Positions 26,227 through 35,042 of a DNA stretch of 64,000 nt are shown in pieces. How positions within the stretch are numbered: position 1 is the first letter of the stretch; every line of letters starts with the position of its first letter. The DNA comes from JANPCX01 sp050916095 (GTDB lineage Bacteria; Pseudomonadota; Gammaproteobacteria; Burkholderiales; Burkholderiaceae_C): NCBI GenBank assembly GCA_050916095.1, contig CP050901.1, forward strand, positions 1,302,001-1,366,000. The letters run 5' to 3'. The translations under genes were made by a program, and so were the position numbers. The notes beneath the pieces are model-generated. The model was not told the DNA's origin, made no database searches, and saw only the letters and a list, made by a program, of their open reading frames with translations.

Positions 26227-27025
26227 ACGCCACACCGCCGTGTTGGCGACTGTGCTGGCGTTCAACGCCAGCGCGGCCTCAGCTCAAACCATTTGCGCAA
26301 AACAGCCCGCCGACAAACCGCTCTACCTGACGTTTGACACTGGCCACATGGCCATTGCCCCCTTGGTGGCCGAGGTGCTGGCCCGTCAGCAGGTATTAGC
26401 CACGTTTTTTTTGGCTAACGAAAAAACCAAATCCGGCGGTGGCAGCTTGGATGCCGACTGGGCCCCTTGGTGGAAGGTCCGAGTGGCCGAAGGCCACGCC
26501 TTTGGCTCCCACACCTTCGACCACCATGTTTGGCGGGCTGATGTAGCGGGCGGTTTTGTATTGAGACCCACCGCAGGCCCAAACACCGGCCAAACCCAAA
26601 CGTTGACCGCCGCGCAGTACTGCGAACAGATCCAGCGCCCGGCGACGTGGTTTGAATCAACCACAGGGCACAAGATGGGCATGGTGTTTCGCGCACCCGG
26701 CGGTAAAACCTCCCCCGCCTTGCTGGCAGCGGCGAAACAATGTGGCTGGTCGCATGTGCCCTGGAGCCCGGCTGGTTTTTTGGGTGACGAACTGCCAAGC
26801 GACCGCTACCCCAACGCCCAGTTGCTGCAGCAGGCCTTGAACAACATTCGCAGCGGGGACATCTTGCTGGCCCACTTGGGCATTTGGTCGCGCCAAGACC
26901 CATGGGCGCCTGCGGTGCTGGAGCCTTTGATCGTCGGTTTGAAAGCCAAGGGTTTTTGTTTTGCCACGCTGCGGGAGCACCCGATGTACGCTGCTGCATT
27001 CGTCGCCGATTCGCGCAAGAAGTGA
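26210..27025 (+). CDS. Secreted polysaccharide deacetylase family protein (NodB fold)
   Basis: A 271-residue protein with an N-terminal signal peptide (cut near ASAASAQ). The NodB-fold motif 1 appears as LTFDTGHMA (usual TFDDG, so the second Asp is Thr here). Motif 2 is GSHTFDHHVW with the metal histidines, and RAPGGKTSPA is the Arg-containing motif 3. Family enzymes remove N- or O-acetyl groups from chitin-like polymers or peptidoglycan. The altered TFDTG motif leaves catalytic activity uncertain. The start overlaps the preceding ORF by 17 bp and the next gene begins 2 bp after its stop, so the three genes are probably co-translated. Confidence 0.85.
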   Translation: MRRVCRRHTAVLATVLAFNASAASAQTICAKQPADKPLYLTFDTGHMAIAPLVAEVLARQQVLATFFLANEKTKSGGGSLDADWAPWWKVRVAEGHAFGSHTFDHHVWRADVAGGFVLRPTAGPNTGQTQTLTAAQYCEQIQRPATWFESTTGHKMGMVFRAPGGKTSPALLAAAKQCGWSHVPWSPAGFLGDELPSDRYPNAQLLQQALNNIRSGDILLAHLGIWSRQDPWAPAVLEPLIVGLKAKGFCFATLREHPMYAAAFVADSRKK

Positions 27026-27027
27026 CC

Positions 27028-28032
27028 ATGCTGGACAGTCTCATCAACGGCTTCACCGACCAGTTCAGCCTCGCCCAACAAGGTTTGTTTGAGGCCGTGG
27101 TTCAGCCCGCGCTGTTTCACTTGGGCATGGGCAATTTGCTGGAAGACGGCTTTGTCGCCACCGGGTGGTTTTTGGTCGGTGTGCTGCAACTGGTGGTGAT
27201 GTTGCTGGTGCTGTGGCCCTTGGAGCGGCTGCGCCCCGTTGAGGCTGTGCGCGACCGCCAAGCCGTGCGTGTTGATGTGGTCTACACCTTGATCCACCGC
27301 CTGGGTTTGTTCCGTGTGGCACTTTTTTTCAGCATTGATCCGCTGTGGGACTTGCTCTTCGCGCAGTGGCACCAATGGGGCATTGCGCCTTGGCATCTCG
27401 ATGCCTGGCTGGCCCCCGTGTTGCCTGGCTGGACTGACACCGCCTGGTTTGCCTTTTTGGCTTATCTGGTGGTGTTCGACTTTGTGGACTACTGGCTCCA
27501 TCGCGGGCAGCATCAATTTCAATGGTGGTGGGCGTTGCATGCCCTGCACCACAGCCAGCGCCAGATGACGATGTGGAGCGACAACCGCAACCACCTGTTG
27601 GACGACCTGCTTCGCGACAGTATCTTGGTGCTGGTGGCCAAGCTCATCGGCGTCGCACCGGGCCAGTTTGTGGCCGTGGTGGCTTGCACACAGTTGTTGG
27701 AAAGCCTGTCCCACGCCAACGTGCGGCTGTGGTTCGGTTCCGTGTTCGAGCGCGCATTGGTGAGCCCGCGTTTTCACCGCCTGCACCACAGCATCGGTTT
27801 AGGGCACGAGTCCAAGGGCCAAGGCACCCTCGGTGGCCACAACTTTGCGGTGCTGTTTCCGCTGTGGGATGTGTTGTTTCGTACCGCCAACTTTGAAGTC
27901 CGCTACGACCCCACCGGCATTCGGGATCAGCTTCCCGACGCTGGCAACCGCGACTACGGCCGTGGCTTTTGGGCGCAGCAGTCGTTGGGGATGTTGAGGT
28001 TGTGGGGGCGGAGTGATGGCAGATCGCCCTGA
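27028..28032 (+). CDS. Sterol desaturase/fatty acid hydroxylase family membrane protein
   Basis: A 334-residue integral membrane di-iron protein. The three histidine boxes of the family are present: YWLHRGQH (HxxxH), HALHHSQRQM (HxxHH), and the C-terminal FHRLHHSIGLGHE. Membrane segments lie at about 45-65, 90-110 and 135-160. Members hydroxylate or desaturate lipids such as sterols, fatty acids or carotenoids, or cleave ether lipids; the substrate here is unknown. The ATG at 27028 is two bases after the deacetylase stop. Confidence 0.88.
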   Translation: MLDSLINGFTDQFSLAQQGLFEAVVQPALFHLGMGNLLEDGFVATGWFLVGVLQLVVMLLVLWPLERLRPVEAVRDRQAVRVDVVYTLIHRLGLFRVALFFSIDPLWDLLFAQWHQWGIAPWHLDAWLAPVLPGWTDTAWFAFLAYLVVFDFVDYWLHRGQHQFQWWWALHALHHSQRQMTMWSDNRNHLLDDLLRDSILVLVAKLIGVAPGQFVAVVACTQLLESLSHANVRLWFGSVFERALVSPRFHRLHHSIGLGHESKGQGTLGGHNFAVLFPLWDVLFRTANFEVRYDPTGIRDQLPDAGNRDYGRGFWAQQSLGMLRLWGRSDGRSP

Positions 28033-28056
28033 CCTGCCCGACCCGAAGGAAACGCG

Positions 28057-28947
28057 TCAGAGTCGCCCCACCACCCGCATCGAAAAATCAGTGGCCCGCA
28101 CGTCTTTGGTCAAGCGCCCGATCGAAATGCGGTCCACGCCGGTAGCGGCAATGTCGCGCACCTGGTCCAGGCGCACGCTGCCTGAAACTTCCAGCAAGGC
28201 TCGGCCCGCGTTGACCGCAACGGCCTCGCGCATCGCAGCCAGGTCGAAGTTGTCGAGCAGCACACTCGTGGCACCGTGTGCCAGTGCTTCTTGAAGTTGC
28301 GCCAAGGTTTCCACCTCAATCTGAATGCTCACGCCCGCATTCAAAGCGCGGGCTTGTTCGAGGACTTGCGGTATGCCACCGGCTGCCGCGATGTGGTTCT
28401 CTTTGATCAAAATGCCGTGCCACAACGCCAGCCGCTGGTTCTGACCACCACCGACTCGCACAGCGTACTTTTGCGCTTGCCGCAAGCCGGGCAGGGTCTT
28501 GCGCGTGTCGAGAATCGCGCAGCCTTTGGGGTTGGGTGAAGCGCCTGCAATGGCATCGACATGCTGGCGTGTCAGCGTGGCGGTGGCGCACAGCATCTGG
28601 ATGAAATTCAGGGCAGGGCGCTCGGCCGAGAGCAGCGCACGGGCCAGGCCTTGCACATGGCAGACCTCGGTGTTGGCAGGGACCACATCACCTTCAGCGG
28701 CGTGCCAATCAATGCGGGCTTGGGGATCGAGCGCCTGTACGCAGGCATCGAACCAGTCACGCCCGCACAGCACGGCTTCTTCGCGCAGCAAGACTCGGGC
28801 TTTGATCTGCTGCGTGGTGGGCACGAGTTGCGCCGTCCAGTCGGCACGGCCGATGTCTTCCATCAAGGCGTCGTGCACGTTGCGTGTGCGGGCTTGTTCT
28901 AGGGTTTCGTTGAATTCAAAGTGATCGACTGCGGCGGTGGGACTCAT
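28057..28947 (-). CDS. nadC: Nicotinate-nucleotide pyrophosphorylase (carboxylating)
   Basis: A 296-residue quinolinate phosphoribosyltransferase, converting quinolinate and PRPP to nicotinate mononucleotide in de novo NAD synthesis. Conserved elements are the LLSAERPALNFIQMLCATAT substrate segment, CAILDTRKTLPGLRQAQKYA, RVGGGQNQRLALWHGILIKE, and the C-terminal VLLDNFDLAAMREAV. The start at ATG 28947 is one base after the nadA stop; a longer frame upstream is inside nadA. It forms an operon with nadA. Confidence 0.95.
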   Translation of the reverse strand: MSPTAAVDHFEFNETLEQARTRNVHDALMEDIGRADWTAQLVPTTQQIKARVLLREEAVLCGRDWFDACVQALDPQARIDWHAAEGDVVPANTEVCHVQGLARALLSAERPALNFIQMLCATATLTRQHVDAIAGASPNPKGCAILDTRKTLPGLRQAQKYAVRVGGGQNQRLALWHGILIKENHIAAAGGIPQVLEQARALNAGVSIQIEVETLAQLQEALAHGATSVLLDNFDLAAMREAVAVNAGRALLEVSGSVRLDQVRDIAATGVDRISIGRLTKDVRATDFSMRVVGRL

Positions 28948-28948
28948 A

Positions 28949-30055
28949 TCAGGCCGCTCCGATGTTTTTGACGAAGCCAGGCTTTTGAATGCTGGTGGGG
29001 TTTTGTTTGACGAAGTCCAGCATGCGGTCAATGCAGGTGAGGGCTTTGGTGCGAATCTGTTCCTCGACCAAAATTTCACCTTGTCCCTTTTCCAGGCAAT
29101 CGACCACGCCTTGCAGTGCGTTCATTGCCATCCAAGGGCAATGGGCGCAGCTTTTGCACGTGGCACCGGTGCCTGCAGTAGGTGCTTCGATCAGCGTTTT
29201 GGTGGGCGCCAGTTGGCGCATGCGGTGCAGGATGCCGTTGTCGGTGGCGACGATGTAAGTCTGCGCAGAACCACGGACCACCGCGTTCAGAAGTTGACTT
29301 GTGGACCCCACCACGTCGGCCATCGCGACCACGGCTTGGGGTGACTCGGGGTGTACGAGCACCAAGGCCTCGGGGTGCTCACGTTTGAGCAGTTCCAGCT
29401 CCAAGCCCCTGAACTCGTCGTGCACGATGCAAGCGCCGTTCCACATCAGCATGTCCGCGCCAGTTTGTTCTTGGATGTAGCGGCCGAGGTGGCGGTCCGG
29501 GGCCCAAAGCACTTTTTGCCCTTGGTCTTTCAAATGGTTCACGATGGCCAGGGCGCAACTGCTGGTCACCATCCAATCGGCACGGGCTTTGACGGCGGCG
29601 CTGGTATTGGCATAGACGACGACTTGCCGGTCCGGGTGGGCGTCACAGAATTTGGAGAAATCATCTGCGGGGCAACCGAGGTCGAGTGAACAGGTCGCGT
29701 CCAAGTCCGGCATCAGCACGCGTTTGTGCGGGCTCAAAATTTTGGCACTCTCGCCCATGAAACGCACGCCGGCCACCACCAGGGTTTGGCTGGCATGGTC
29801 GCGGCCAAAGCGGGCCATCTCCAATGAATCAGCCACGCAGCCACCGGTCTCCAGCGCCAGGTCTTGCAGGTCGCCATCGACATAGTAGTGGGCCACGAGC
29901 ACAGCGTTGTGGGCCTTGAGCAGTTCGGCCGCGCGGGCTTTGATCTGGCTGCGCTGTGGTGGCGACAGCGGCACTGGTGTTTTGGCCCAGGCATGCGACA
30001 CGCAGCTTGTTCCAGTGGCGTCTTGGCGTATGTAATCGAATAAAACTTGAGTCAT
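28949..30055 (-). CDS. nadA: Quinolinate synthase
   Basis: A 368-residue 4Fe-4S enzyme that condenses iminoaspartate with dihydroxyacetone phosphate. It shows NAVLVAHYYVDGDLQDLALE near the start and three cluster cysteines, in PDLDATCSLDLGC, WNGACIVHDEF and GATCKSCAHCPW. The start at ATG 30055 (MTQVLFDYIRQDA) is preferred; the frame extends 23 codons upstream without conservation. nadB is not in the window. Confidence 0.95.
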   Translation of the reverse strand: MTQVLFDYIRQDATGTSCVSHAWAKTPVPLSPPQRSQIKARAAELLKAHNAVLVAHYYVDGDLQDLALETGGCVADSLEMARFGRDHASQTLVVAGVRFMGESAKILSPHKRVLMPDLDATCSLDLGCPADDFSKFCDAHPDRQVVVYANTSAAVKARADWMVTSSCALAIVNHLKDQGQKVLWAPDRHLGRYIQEQTGADMLMWNGACIVHDEFRGLELELLKREHPEALVLVHPESPQAVVAMADVVGSTSQLLNAVVRGSAQTYIVATDNGILHRMRQLAPTKTLIEAPTAGTGATCKSCAHCPWMAMNALQGVVDCLEKGQGEILVEEQIRTKALTCIDRMLDFVKQNPTSIQKPGFVKNIGAA

Positions 30056-30142
30056 GGGAGCTTTCGCCGCTGAAAAGAAACGGGGTCGTCGCCCCAGCGG
30101 CAAAGATGTTAGCTCAGCGCTCAAGGCACTGCTGTTGCAGCG

Positions 30143-31504
30143 CTATTGCATCAATCGTTCGGTCTCGCCAAGTTGTTTTCGCAAGGTTTCTGTGCGGGCT
30201 TGTGAGCGGTCGAGCAAGATCCACAAAAACAAGCGAGGCTGCCGGGCGATCGGTCGCACGACAACTTGCCGAGCACCCGAACGGGCGTTGACTTCGTTAA
30301 TGCTGGGCGACAACCCCATGGCAGTGGATGCTTGGCGGTGGCTGCGCAACAAGCGGGCGGCTTGCGCCGCAGCTTGGTCGATGTCGATGGCGATGCCCGA
30401 TGGGCACTCTTGCGCCAACACCTGGCTGTTCATCAAGTCCACCACGGCACAGGCGAGCATTCCTTCCAGGGGGCGCAAGGTCGCCAACGCGGAACGCAGG
30501 CGCCCTGCATCAACCGAGGCGTGGGTGGCTTCGGTTCCTATTTGACGAACAGTTGGGGCAGGTTCAGCGGCTGGCTGTGCAGGGCTGTGTGGGGTGGTTT
30601 GGGCAGAGCCCAACGAGCCAAACGGATCGAAGGGCTGAAGCAAACTGAATGAAGAGTCGGTGGCATCATGGTGCAGATCGGCCACTTTGATGGGGAAGTC
30701 ATTCAGGCCCAGCAAGGCGGGGGCGGTCGGTGCGCCGGGGACCCAGTCTTTGACCTCGCCCCAGTGGGCGAGGATGCTGTTCCACACGGCCGAGGCGCTG
30801 AGCAAGGATTCGCTGCGGTGGTTGACGCGCACCTTGGGAGGCCACGCCACTGCCGCCACTTTTTCGATGATCCAATCAGAGTCGGGAGGCAACAAGAACA
30901 AAAGGTTGGGGCAACGCCAGGTGGGCAGGGCCACTGCTTCTTGAACCGATGCCAGCAAGGCGTCTACCGCATGCGATTGCAGGGTTCCCACGATGACGGT
31001 GGTGAGGTGGCTGCGTTCCATCAGGGCCACTGGAATTTCAGCGTTCTCACGGCCTGGTGCCCGCACATCAGCGAACAGGATTTTCAGCGACTCTTCGTGG
31101 CGACGAATGAGGGTGGTGCGCTCGATCGTTGCCAGGGTTCGCAGCGTGGTTGATTCGCGCAGGTGCAATCTTTCGATTGGCAGGCCACCTGCGTCAGACA
31201 ACGCCTTGATAACCCAGCTCGCCCAAGAATTGCTCGGATCAAGCAAGGTGATCAAGTGACTGGCCGACTCCAAATCAGCCCGTGTGGTGGCAAAGTGTTT
31301 GCGTATGGCTTGCGCTGGCGAACCCACCACCACCAACTCTTGCGAATGCCGATCCACCATATGACCCGCAGGGGTCACGCGCGTGGATTGGGTTTCCAAA
31401 ATGGGTGTGGCAGCAAAAGTGGCGTCGGCAGGTGACGCTGCAGCGATGCCGTCAGGGGATCTATTCCCTGTGCTCCCTAGCTCTCCAAACAGCGACTTCA
31501 GCAC
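30143..31504 (-). CDS. Unrecognised 453-residue protein
   Basis: I do not recognise this protein. The best start is GTG at 31504: an AGGAGG ribosome-binding site lies four bases upstream, whereas the ATG eleven codons earlier has none. No signal peptide or membrane segment is seen. Residues about 40-290 look alpha/beta, alternating hydrophobic strands and helices (HLITLLDPSNSW, CPNLLFLLPPDSDW). Residues 300-350 are a Pro/Ser-rich linker. The last 110 residues (LEGMLACAVVDLMNSQVLAQ...) have the length and hydrophobic pattern of a Roadblock/LC7-like module, which is a weak suggestion. It is leftward like nadA, 87 bp downstream-to-upstream, but appears to be its own unit. Confidence 0.7.
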   Translation of the reverse strand: MLKSLFGELGSTGNRSPDGIAAASPADATFAATPILETQSTRVTPAGHMVDRHSQELVVVGSPAQAIRKHFATTRADLESASHLITLLDPSNSWASWVIKALSDAGGLPIERLHLRESTTLRTLATIERTTLIRRHEESLKILFADVRAPGRENAEIPVALMERSHLTTVIVGTLQSHAVDALLASVQEAVALPTWRCPNLLFLLPPDSDWIIEKVAAVAWPPKVRVNHRSESLLSASAVWNSILAHWGEVKDWVPGAPTAPALLGLNDFPIKVADLHHDATDSSFSLLQPFDPFGSLGSAQTTPHSPAQPAAEPAPTVRQIGTEATHASVDAGRLRSALATLRPLEGMLACAVVDLMNSQVLAQECPSGIAIDIDQAAAQAARLLRSHRQASTAMGLSPSINEVNARSGARQVVVRPIARQPRLFLWILLDRSQARTETLRKQLGETERLMQ

Positions 31505-31618
31505 GTGGCCTCCTACAGGTTTTGGGTGTGTGTGCACTATGACTCAATTTGGCACTCTCGGCCACGTCAAGCCGGTGTTCTACACCCAAGGAGGCAAAGA
31601 CTGTTTCTAAACGAAAGC

Positions 31619-31641
31619 GAACCCCTTATACGCAGGGGTTC
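31619..31641 (-). terminator. Possible terminator after the AraC-family gene
   Basis: An 8-bp stem (GAACCCCT at 31619-31626 with AGGGGTTC at 31634-31641), read on the minus strand, is followed by a T-rich stretch (gctttcgttt). It lies 72 bp beyond the stop of the leftward AraC-family regulator. Confidence 0.45.
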
Positions 31642-31713
31642 CTTGTCCAGGACAAGCACAAATTGAACGGTTCGGCGCTGCGCTGCGAAGCAGGGCATGC
31701 GCCAGCTACCGCC

Positions 31714-32565
31714 TCATTTCCCGAAAAACCGACTCGGCGGCATACCAACCGTGCGGGTCACCATGGCAGAAAAAGCGCTGGCACTGGCATAGCCGAGGTT
31801 GCTGGCAATGTGGGCCATGGGTTGGCCCTTGGCGGCCAGCACCAAAGCTTGAGACAACAGCACCTGCTGCCGCCATTGACCAAAGGTGCTGCCCAGCTCG
31901 GAGCGAAACAACCGCGCCACGGTGCGCGCACTGGCGTGGGCCAGGTGAGCGCAGCTGTCGAGGGTGATCCAACGTGCGGGGTCGGCCAGCACCGCTTCAC
32001 ACAACTGGCGCAAGCGTTTGTCCTCGGGCAAGTCCAGGCCCAAGGGCATCGCTCGGGCCTGGCGCAACTCTTCAAGCACCAGGTGAGACAAACTGCGTTC
32101 ACGCGCGCTGGGCACTTGGTGGTTGGGCACGGTGGGGTCTGCAGGCAGATGCGCCACCAACTCACGCAACAAACTGGAGGCCTCTAGTACGCGGCATTGC
32201 AACCAGGCACTTTGTTCGCTGCTGGGGCAAGCCGGCCCGATCATGCGTTCACTCTGATGGATGTAGAGCGTGTGAATGTCCGCGGCTTCAACCACGGCGA
32301 CGGCGTGCTCCACCCCGGGTGGAATCCACAGTACCCGTGAAGGCGGCACCAGGTAGGTGCTGCGGCCAGCCCGCATGCGGATCACACCGGTGCTGGACAT
32401 GGCCACCTGGGCCCAGGTGTGTCGGTGTGGCGGTACGTCGGTGTCTGCGGCCAGGTGGCGAAGTTTGGCGCGAACGGGTCGATCCACCGTGGGGGCGTAG
32501 CCAGTTTCCAGGGGTGGCACGCTGGTGCGGCGTGGCTGAGGCTTGGTAGGCGTCCGCTGAGCCAT
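31714..32565 (-). CDS. AraC-family transcriptional regulator with N-terminal cupin sensor
   Basis: A 283-residue regulator. Residues 35-110 form a cupin-like sensor (DTDVPPHRHTWAQVAMSSTG, VLWIPPGVEHAV). The last 100 residues are the double HTH of AraC proteins (LAHASARTVARLFRSELGST and GYASASAFSAMVTRTVGMPP). Members of this cupin-AraC subgroup commonly repress or activate a neighbouring transporter gene. The DUF1330 and MFS genes start divergently 150 bp away, so they are plausible targets. Confidence 0.9.
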   Translation of the reverse strand: MAQRTPTKPQPRRTSVPPLETGYAPTVDRPVRAKLRHLAADTDVPPHRHTWAQVAMSSTGVIRMRAGRSTYLVPPSRVLWIPPGVEHAVAVVEAADIHTLYIHQSERMIGPACPSSEQSAWLQCRVLEASSLLRELVAHLPADPTVPNHQVPSARERSLSHLVLEELRQARAMPLGLDLPEDKRLRQLCEAVLADPARWITLDSCAHLAHASARTVARLFRSELGSTFGQWRQQVLLSQALVLAAKGQPMAHIASNLGYASASAFSAMVTRTVGMPPSRFFGK

Positions 32566-32717
32566 CTCGAAATCCTCGGTTGGCAGAAAAACGATAGAAG
32601 TTGTCTTTATATCGCAACTCTGCCTCGGGAACGGTCCTTACATTGAAGGCCCGTGTGCAAACAACCAGTGCGGCCTGCGCGGTCAACCAAAAGCGTACGT
32701 CTCAGTTGGAGTCATTC

Positions 32718-33047
32718 ATGTCAAAAGGTTATTGGATTGCCCGCATTGAAGTTGCCGATCCAGAGCAATACAAAGCCTATGTGGCTGCCAACGCCGAACC
32801 CCTGAAAGCTTATGGGGGGCGCTTCCTGGTGCGTGGTGGCGCCTTTGCTGCAGTTGAAGGCGGCAGCCGTGCACGCAATCTGGTGGTGGAGTTTCCGAGC
32901 TACCAAGCTGCGCTGGATTGTTGGAACTCGCCTGCCTACCAAGCGGCCATCGCCTTGCGTCAACCGGTATCGACCGCCGATTTGATCGTGATTGAGGGCT
33001 ATGACGGCCCACAACCCGGCCAAGTACAAAACCGTTCTGACCAATAA
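32718..33047 (+). CDS. DUF1330 family protein
   Basis: A 109-residue protein of the DUF1330 dimeric alpha-beta barrel family: MSKGYWIARIEVADPEQYKA opening and LVVEFPSYQAALDCWNSPAY in the core. Biochemical function is not established for the family. The ATG at 32718 has a TTGGAG ribosome-binding site; a longer upstream frame runs into the promoter region of the divergent AraC gene. The MFS gene begins 6 bp later, so they form an operon. Confidence 0.9.
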   Translation: MSKGYWIARIEVADPEQYKAYVAANAEPLKAYGGRFLVRGGAFAAVEGGSRARNLVVEFPSYQAALDCWNSPAYQAAIALRQPVSTADLIVIEGYDGPQPGQVQNRSDQ

Positions 33048-33053
33048 CTCACC

Positions 33054-34325
33054 ATGAACACATTGACCCTCAACCCCGGCCAACCCGCCCCGACAAGTGC
33101 TCGCCAAGACGCCACCACCATCGGCTTGATAGGTCTGGCGCACGGCACCTCGCATTTTTTTCACCTGCTGCTGCCGCCGCTGTTTCCATTTTTCATTCGC
33201 GACTTCGGGCTGAGTTATTCCGAGCTGGGCTTCTTGGTCACGATGTTTTTCGTCATCTCTGGCACCGGCCAAGCTGCAGCCGGGTTTTTGGTGGACCGCA
33301 TTGGTGCGCGTCCGGTGTTGTTCGTGGCCATGGCTTGTTTTGCATTGGCTGGATTGGCCACGACCTTGGCACCGGGTTACGGCGGTTTGATGCTGGCGGC
33401 GGCATTGGCGGGTTTGGGCAACGCCCCGTTTCACCCAGCCGACTTCACCATCTTGAACAAACGTGTTTCTGCGCCACGCCTGGGCCACGCGTTTTCAGTG
33501 CACGGTATTTCGGGCAACTTGGGTTGGGCCTTTGCGCCTGTTTTTCTCACTGGCTTGGCGGCATGGAGCGGTTCGTGGCGCGTGGCGGCGGCCTGTGCCG
33601 GTGTGGTGGCCCTGGTGGTTCTGGTCGTGCTCTGGATCAACCGAGCGTCCATTGACGACCGTGTGGGCCATTGGGCCCACGATGCGGCGGCGAAATCCGG
33701 TCAAGAGAAAACGACCCCTGAGCACCCGATGGCGTTTTTGAAGCTGCCTTCCGTGTGGCTGTGTTTTTCTTTCTTTTTTTGGTCCACCTGTGCCTTGAGT
33801 GCGATTCAAAGTTTCGCCAGCCCTGCGTTGCAGCAACTCTTTGGCTTGCCTTTGTCCATCACGGCCCTGGTGGTCACGGGCTACATGCTCTGCGGTGCGG
33901 CGGGCATGGTGATCGGTGGATTTCTAGTGGCGCGCATTGAGCAGCTGGAGCGCATCATTGGCGTTTGTTTGCTGGCGTCTGCCGCCATGCTTTGTGTGGT
34001 GGCCAGCGGTTGGCTGCCTGGTTTGTGGGCAGCGGGCTTGACCGCCTTGGCTGGTTTTGGTGCCGGTTTGGCGGGCCCGTCGCGCGACATGCTCATCAAA
34101 CGCGCAGCACCGCCCGGGGCCACGGGCCGCGTTTACGGCACGGTCTACTCGGGTCTGGACTTGGGCTTCGCAATGGCCGCACCGGTGTTTGGCTACATGC
34201 TGGACCACGGCTGGGCGGCAGGGGTGTTTTATGGATCGGCGCTGACCTTGGCGATGGGTGTCGCCTCGGCCACCTTGGTGGGCTTGGGTACGGCGAAGCG
34301 CAAACGTGATGCCATGGCGCGGTGA
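33054..34325 (+). CDS. MFS transporter, fosmidomycin-resistance-like
   Basis: A 423-residue major facilitator with about 12 membrane segments. The opening LIGLAHGTSHFFHLLLPPLF is characteristic of the Fsr-like branch, with the loop 2-3 signature FLVDRIGARPVL and a central cytoplasmic linker around residues 200-235. It is probably a drug/H+ antiporter or organic-acid exporter; the substrate cannot be inferred. It is likely co-transcribed with the DUF1330 gene and controlled by the divergent AraC-type regulator. Confidence 0.9.
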   Translation: MNTLTLNPGQPAPTSARQDATTIGLIGLAHGTSHFFHLLLPPLFPFFIRDFGLSYSELGFLVTMFFVISGTGQAAAGFLVDRIGARPVLFVAMACFALAGLATTLAPGYGGLMLAAALAGLGNAPFHPADFTILNKRVSAPRLGHAFSVHGISGNLGWAFAPVFLTGLAAWSGSWRVAAACAGVVALVVLVVLWINRASIDDRVGHWAHDAAAKSGQEKTTPEHPMAFLKLPSVWLCFSFFFWSTCALSAIQSFASPALQQLFGLPLSITALVVTGYMLCGAAGMVIGGFLVARIEQLERIIGVCLLASAAMLCVVASGWLPGLWAAGLTALAGFGAGLAGPSRDMLIKRAAPPGATGRVYGTVYSGLDLGFAMAAPVFGYMLDHGWAAGVFYGSALTLAMGVASATLVGLGTAKRKRDAMAR

Positions 34326-34358
34326 CAATCGGGTATCGGTTTGGAGGACCTTCACGCC

Positions 34359-34808
34359 ATGCTCATCACCAGCACCCGTGGCTTGTACGACGAGCACAAG
34401 AACTCAAGCGATCACAGCCGCTGCGTCCTGCCGCCAGTCTTTCAACACTTTTTAGGGTGGCCAAGACTTTAGGGACCGGTGAGCACGGTCAAGTGTTTTG
34501 AAGGCAATTCATTGGTCAAACCCGCACTCGATTCGCACTGCGTGGTGGACACCCCGCAGCGCCAAGACGGTCGGGTCTTGGTAGTCGATGGTGGGGTCAT
34601 CTGGCCACCGCAGCGGCGAAGAATGACGGGTGCGGCATGGTCGTCAACCGTCGGGTGCGTGACGTAGTCGAGCTGCACCCCATGCCCGCAGCCAAACGGG
34701 GCGAAGGCGAGTCTGATGTCGCGGTTGAAGTTCAAGGCGCATTTGGGGGCCCCACGCGATGGGTTGGCGGCGAATGAAGATGGCATGGTGCTGAGGGCAG
34801 CAGCCTGA
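34359..34808 (+). pseudogene. rraA: Decayed RraA-family gene (ribonuclease activity regulator / aldolase-like)
   Basis: The region after the MFS gene is a broken RraA homologue. The first frame reads GLYDEHKNSSDHSRCVLPPV then FQHF, hits a TAG at 34470-34472, and continues in the same frame as STVKCFEGNSLVKPALDS and GRVLVVDGG. After a deletion and frameshift near 34590 the protein continues as RVRDVVELHPMPAAKRGEGE and SDVAVEVQGAF. A second shift gives APRDGLAANEDGMVLRAAA with TGA at 34806-34808. RraA proteins are about 160 residues and bind RNase E or act as oxaloacetate decarboxylase/HMG aldolase. The GGAGGA ribosome-binding site and ATG at 34359 survive. At least three lesions make it non-functional. 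Confidence 0.88.
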
Positions 34809-35042
34809 GCGGGCACCGGTCCCGAAATACAGGCATTACCGGCCCCAAGCATCCTTTCACCACAAAATTTTCTTTTTGTGACGACCCGTGGATAAGGCTG
34901 TGCATAACTTGAGGGCAAGCGTTTGACAGTACCTGATTGCCTGGACAAAGCCCGGACTGCCGTGTTTTGTGGCACGTGATGCCAAGCCGATTCTGGACGG
35001 CTTGATGGCCTTTTCGTGGCCGGTTCTCTTCGGTAAGCTATC

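Noticed and set aside
34888..34907. DnaA-box-like 9-mers (complement of TTATCCAC and TTATGCACA)
   Set aside because: Two sites only, no dnaA, dnaN or AT-rich unwinding region nearby; likely chance or minor regulatory sites, not an origin.
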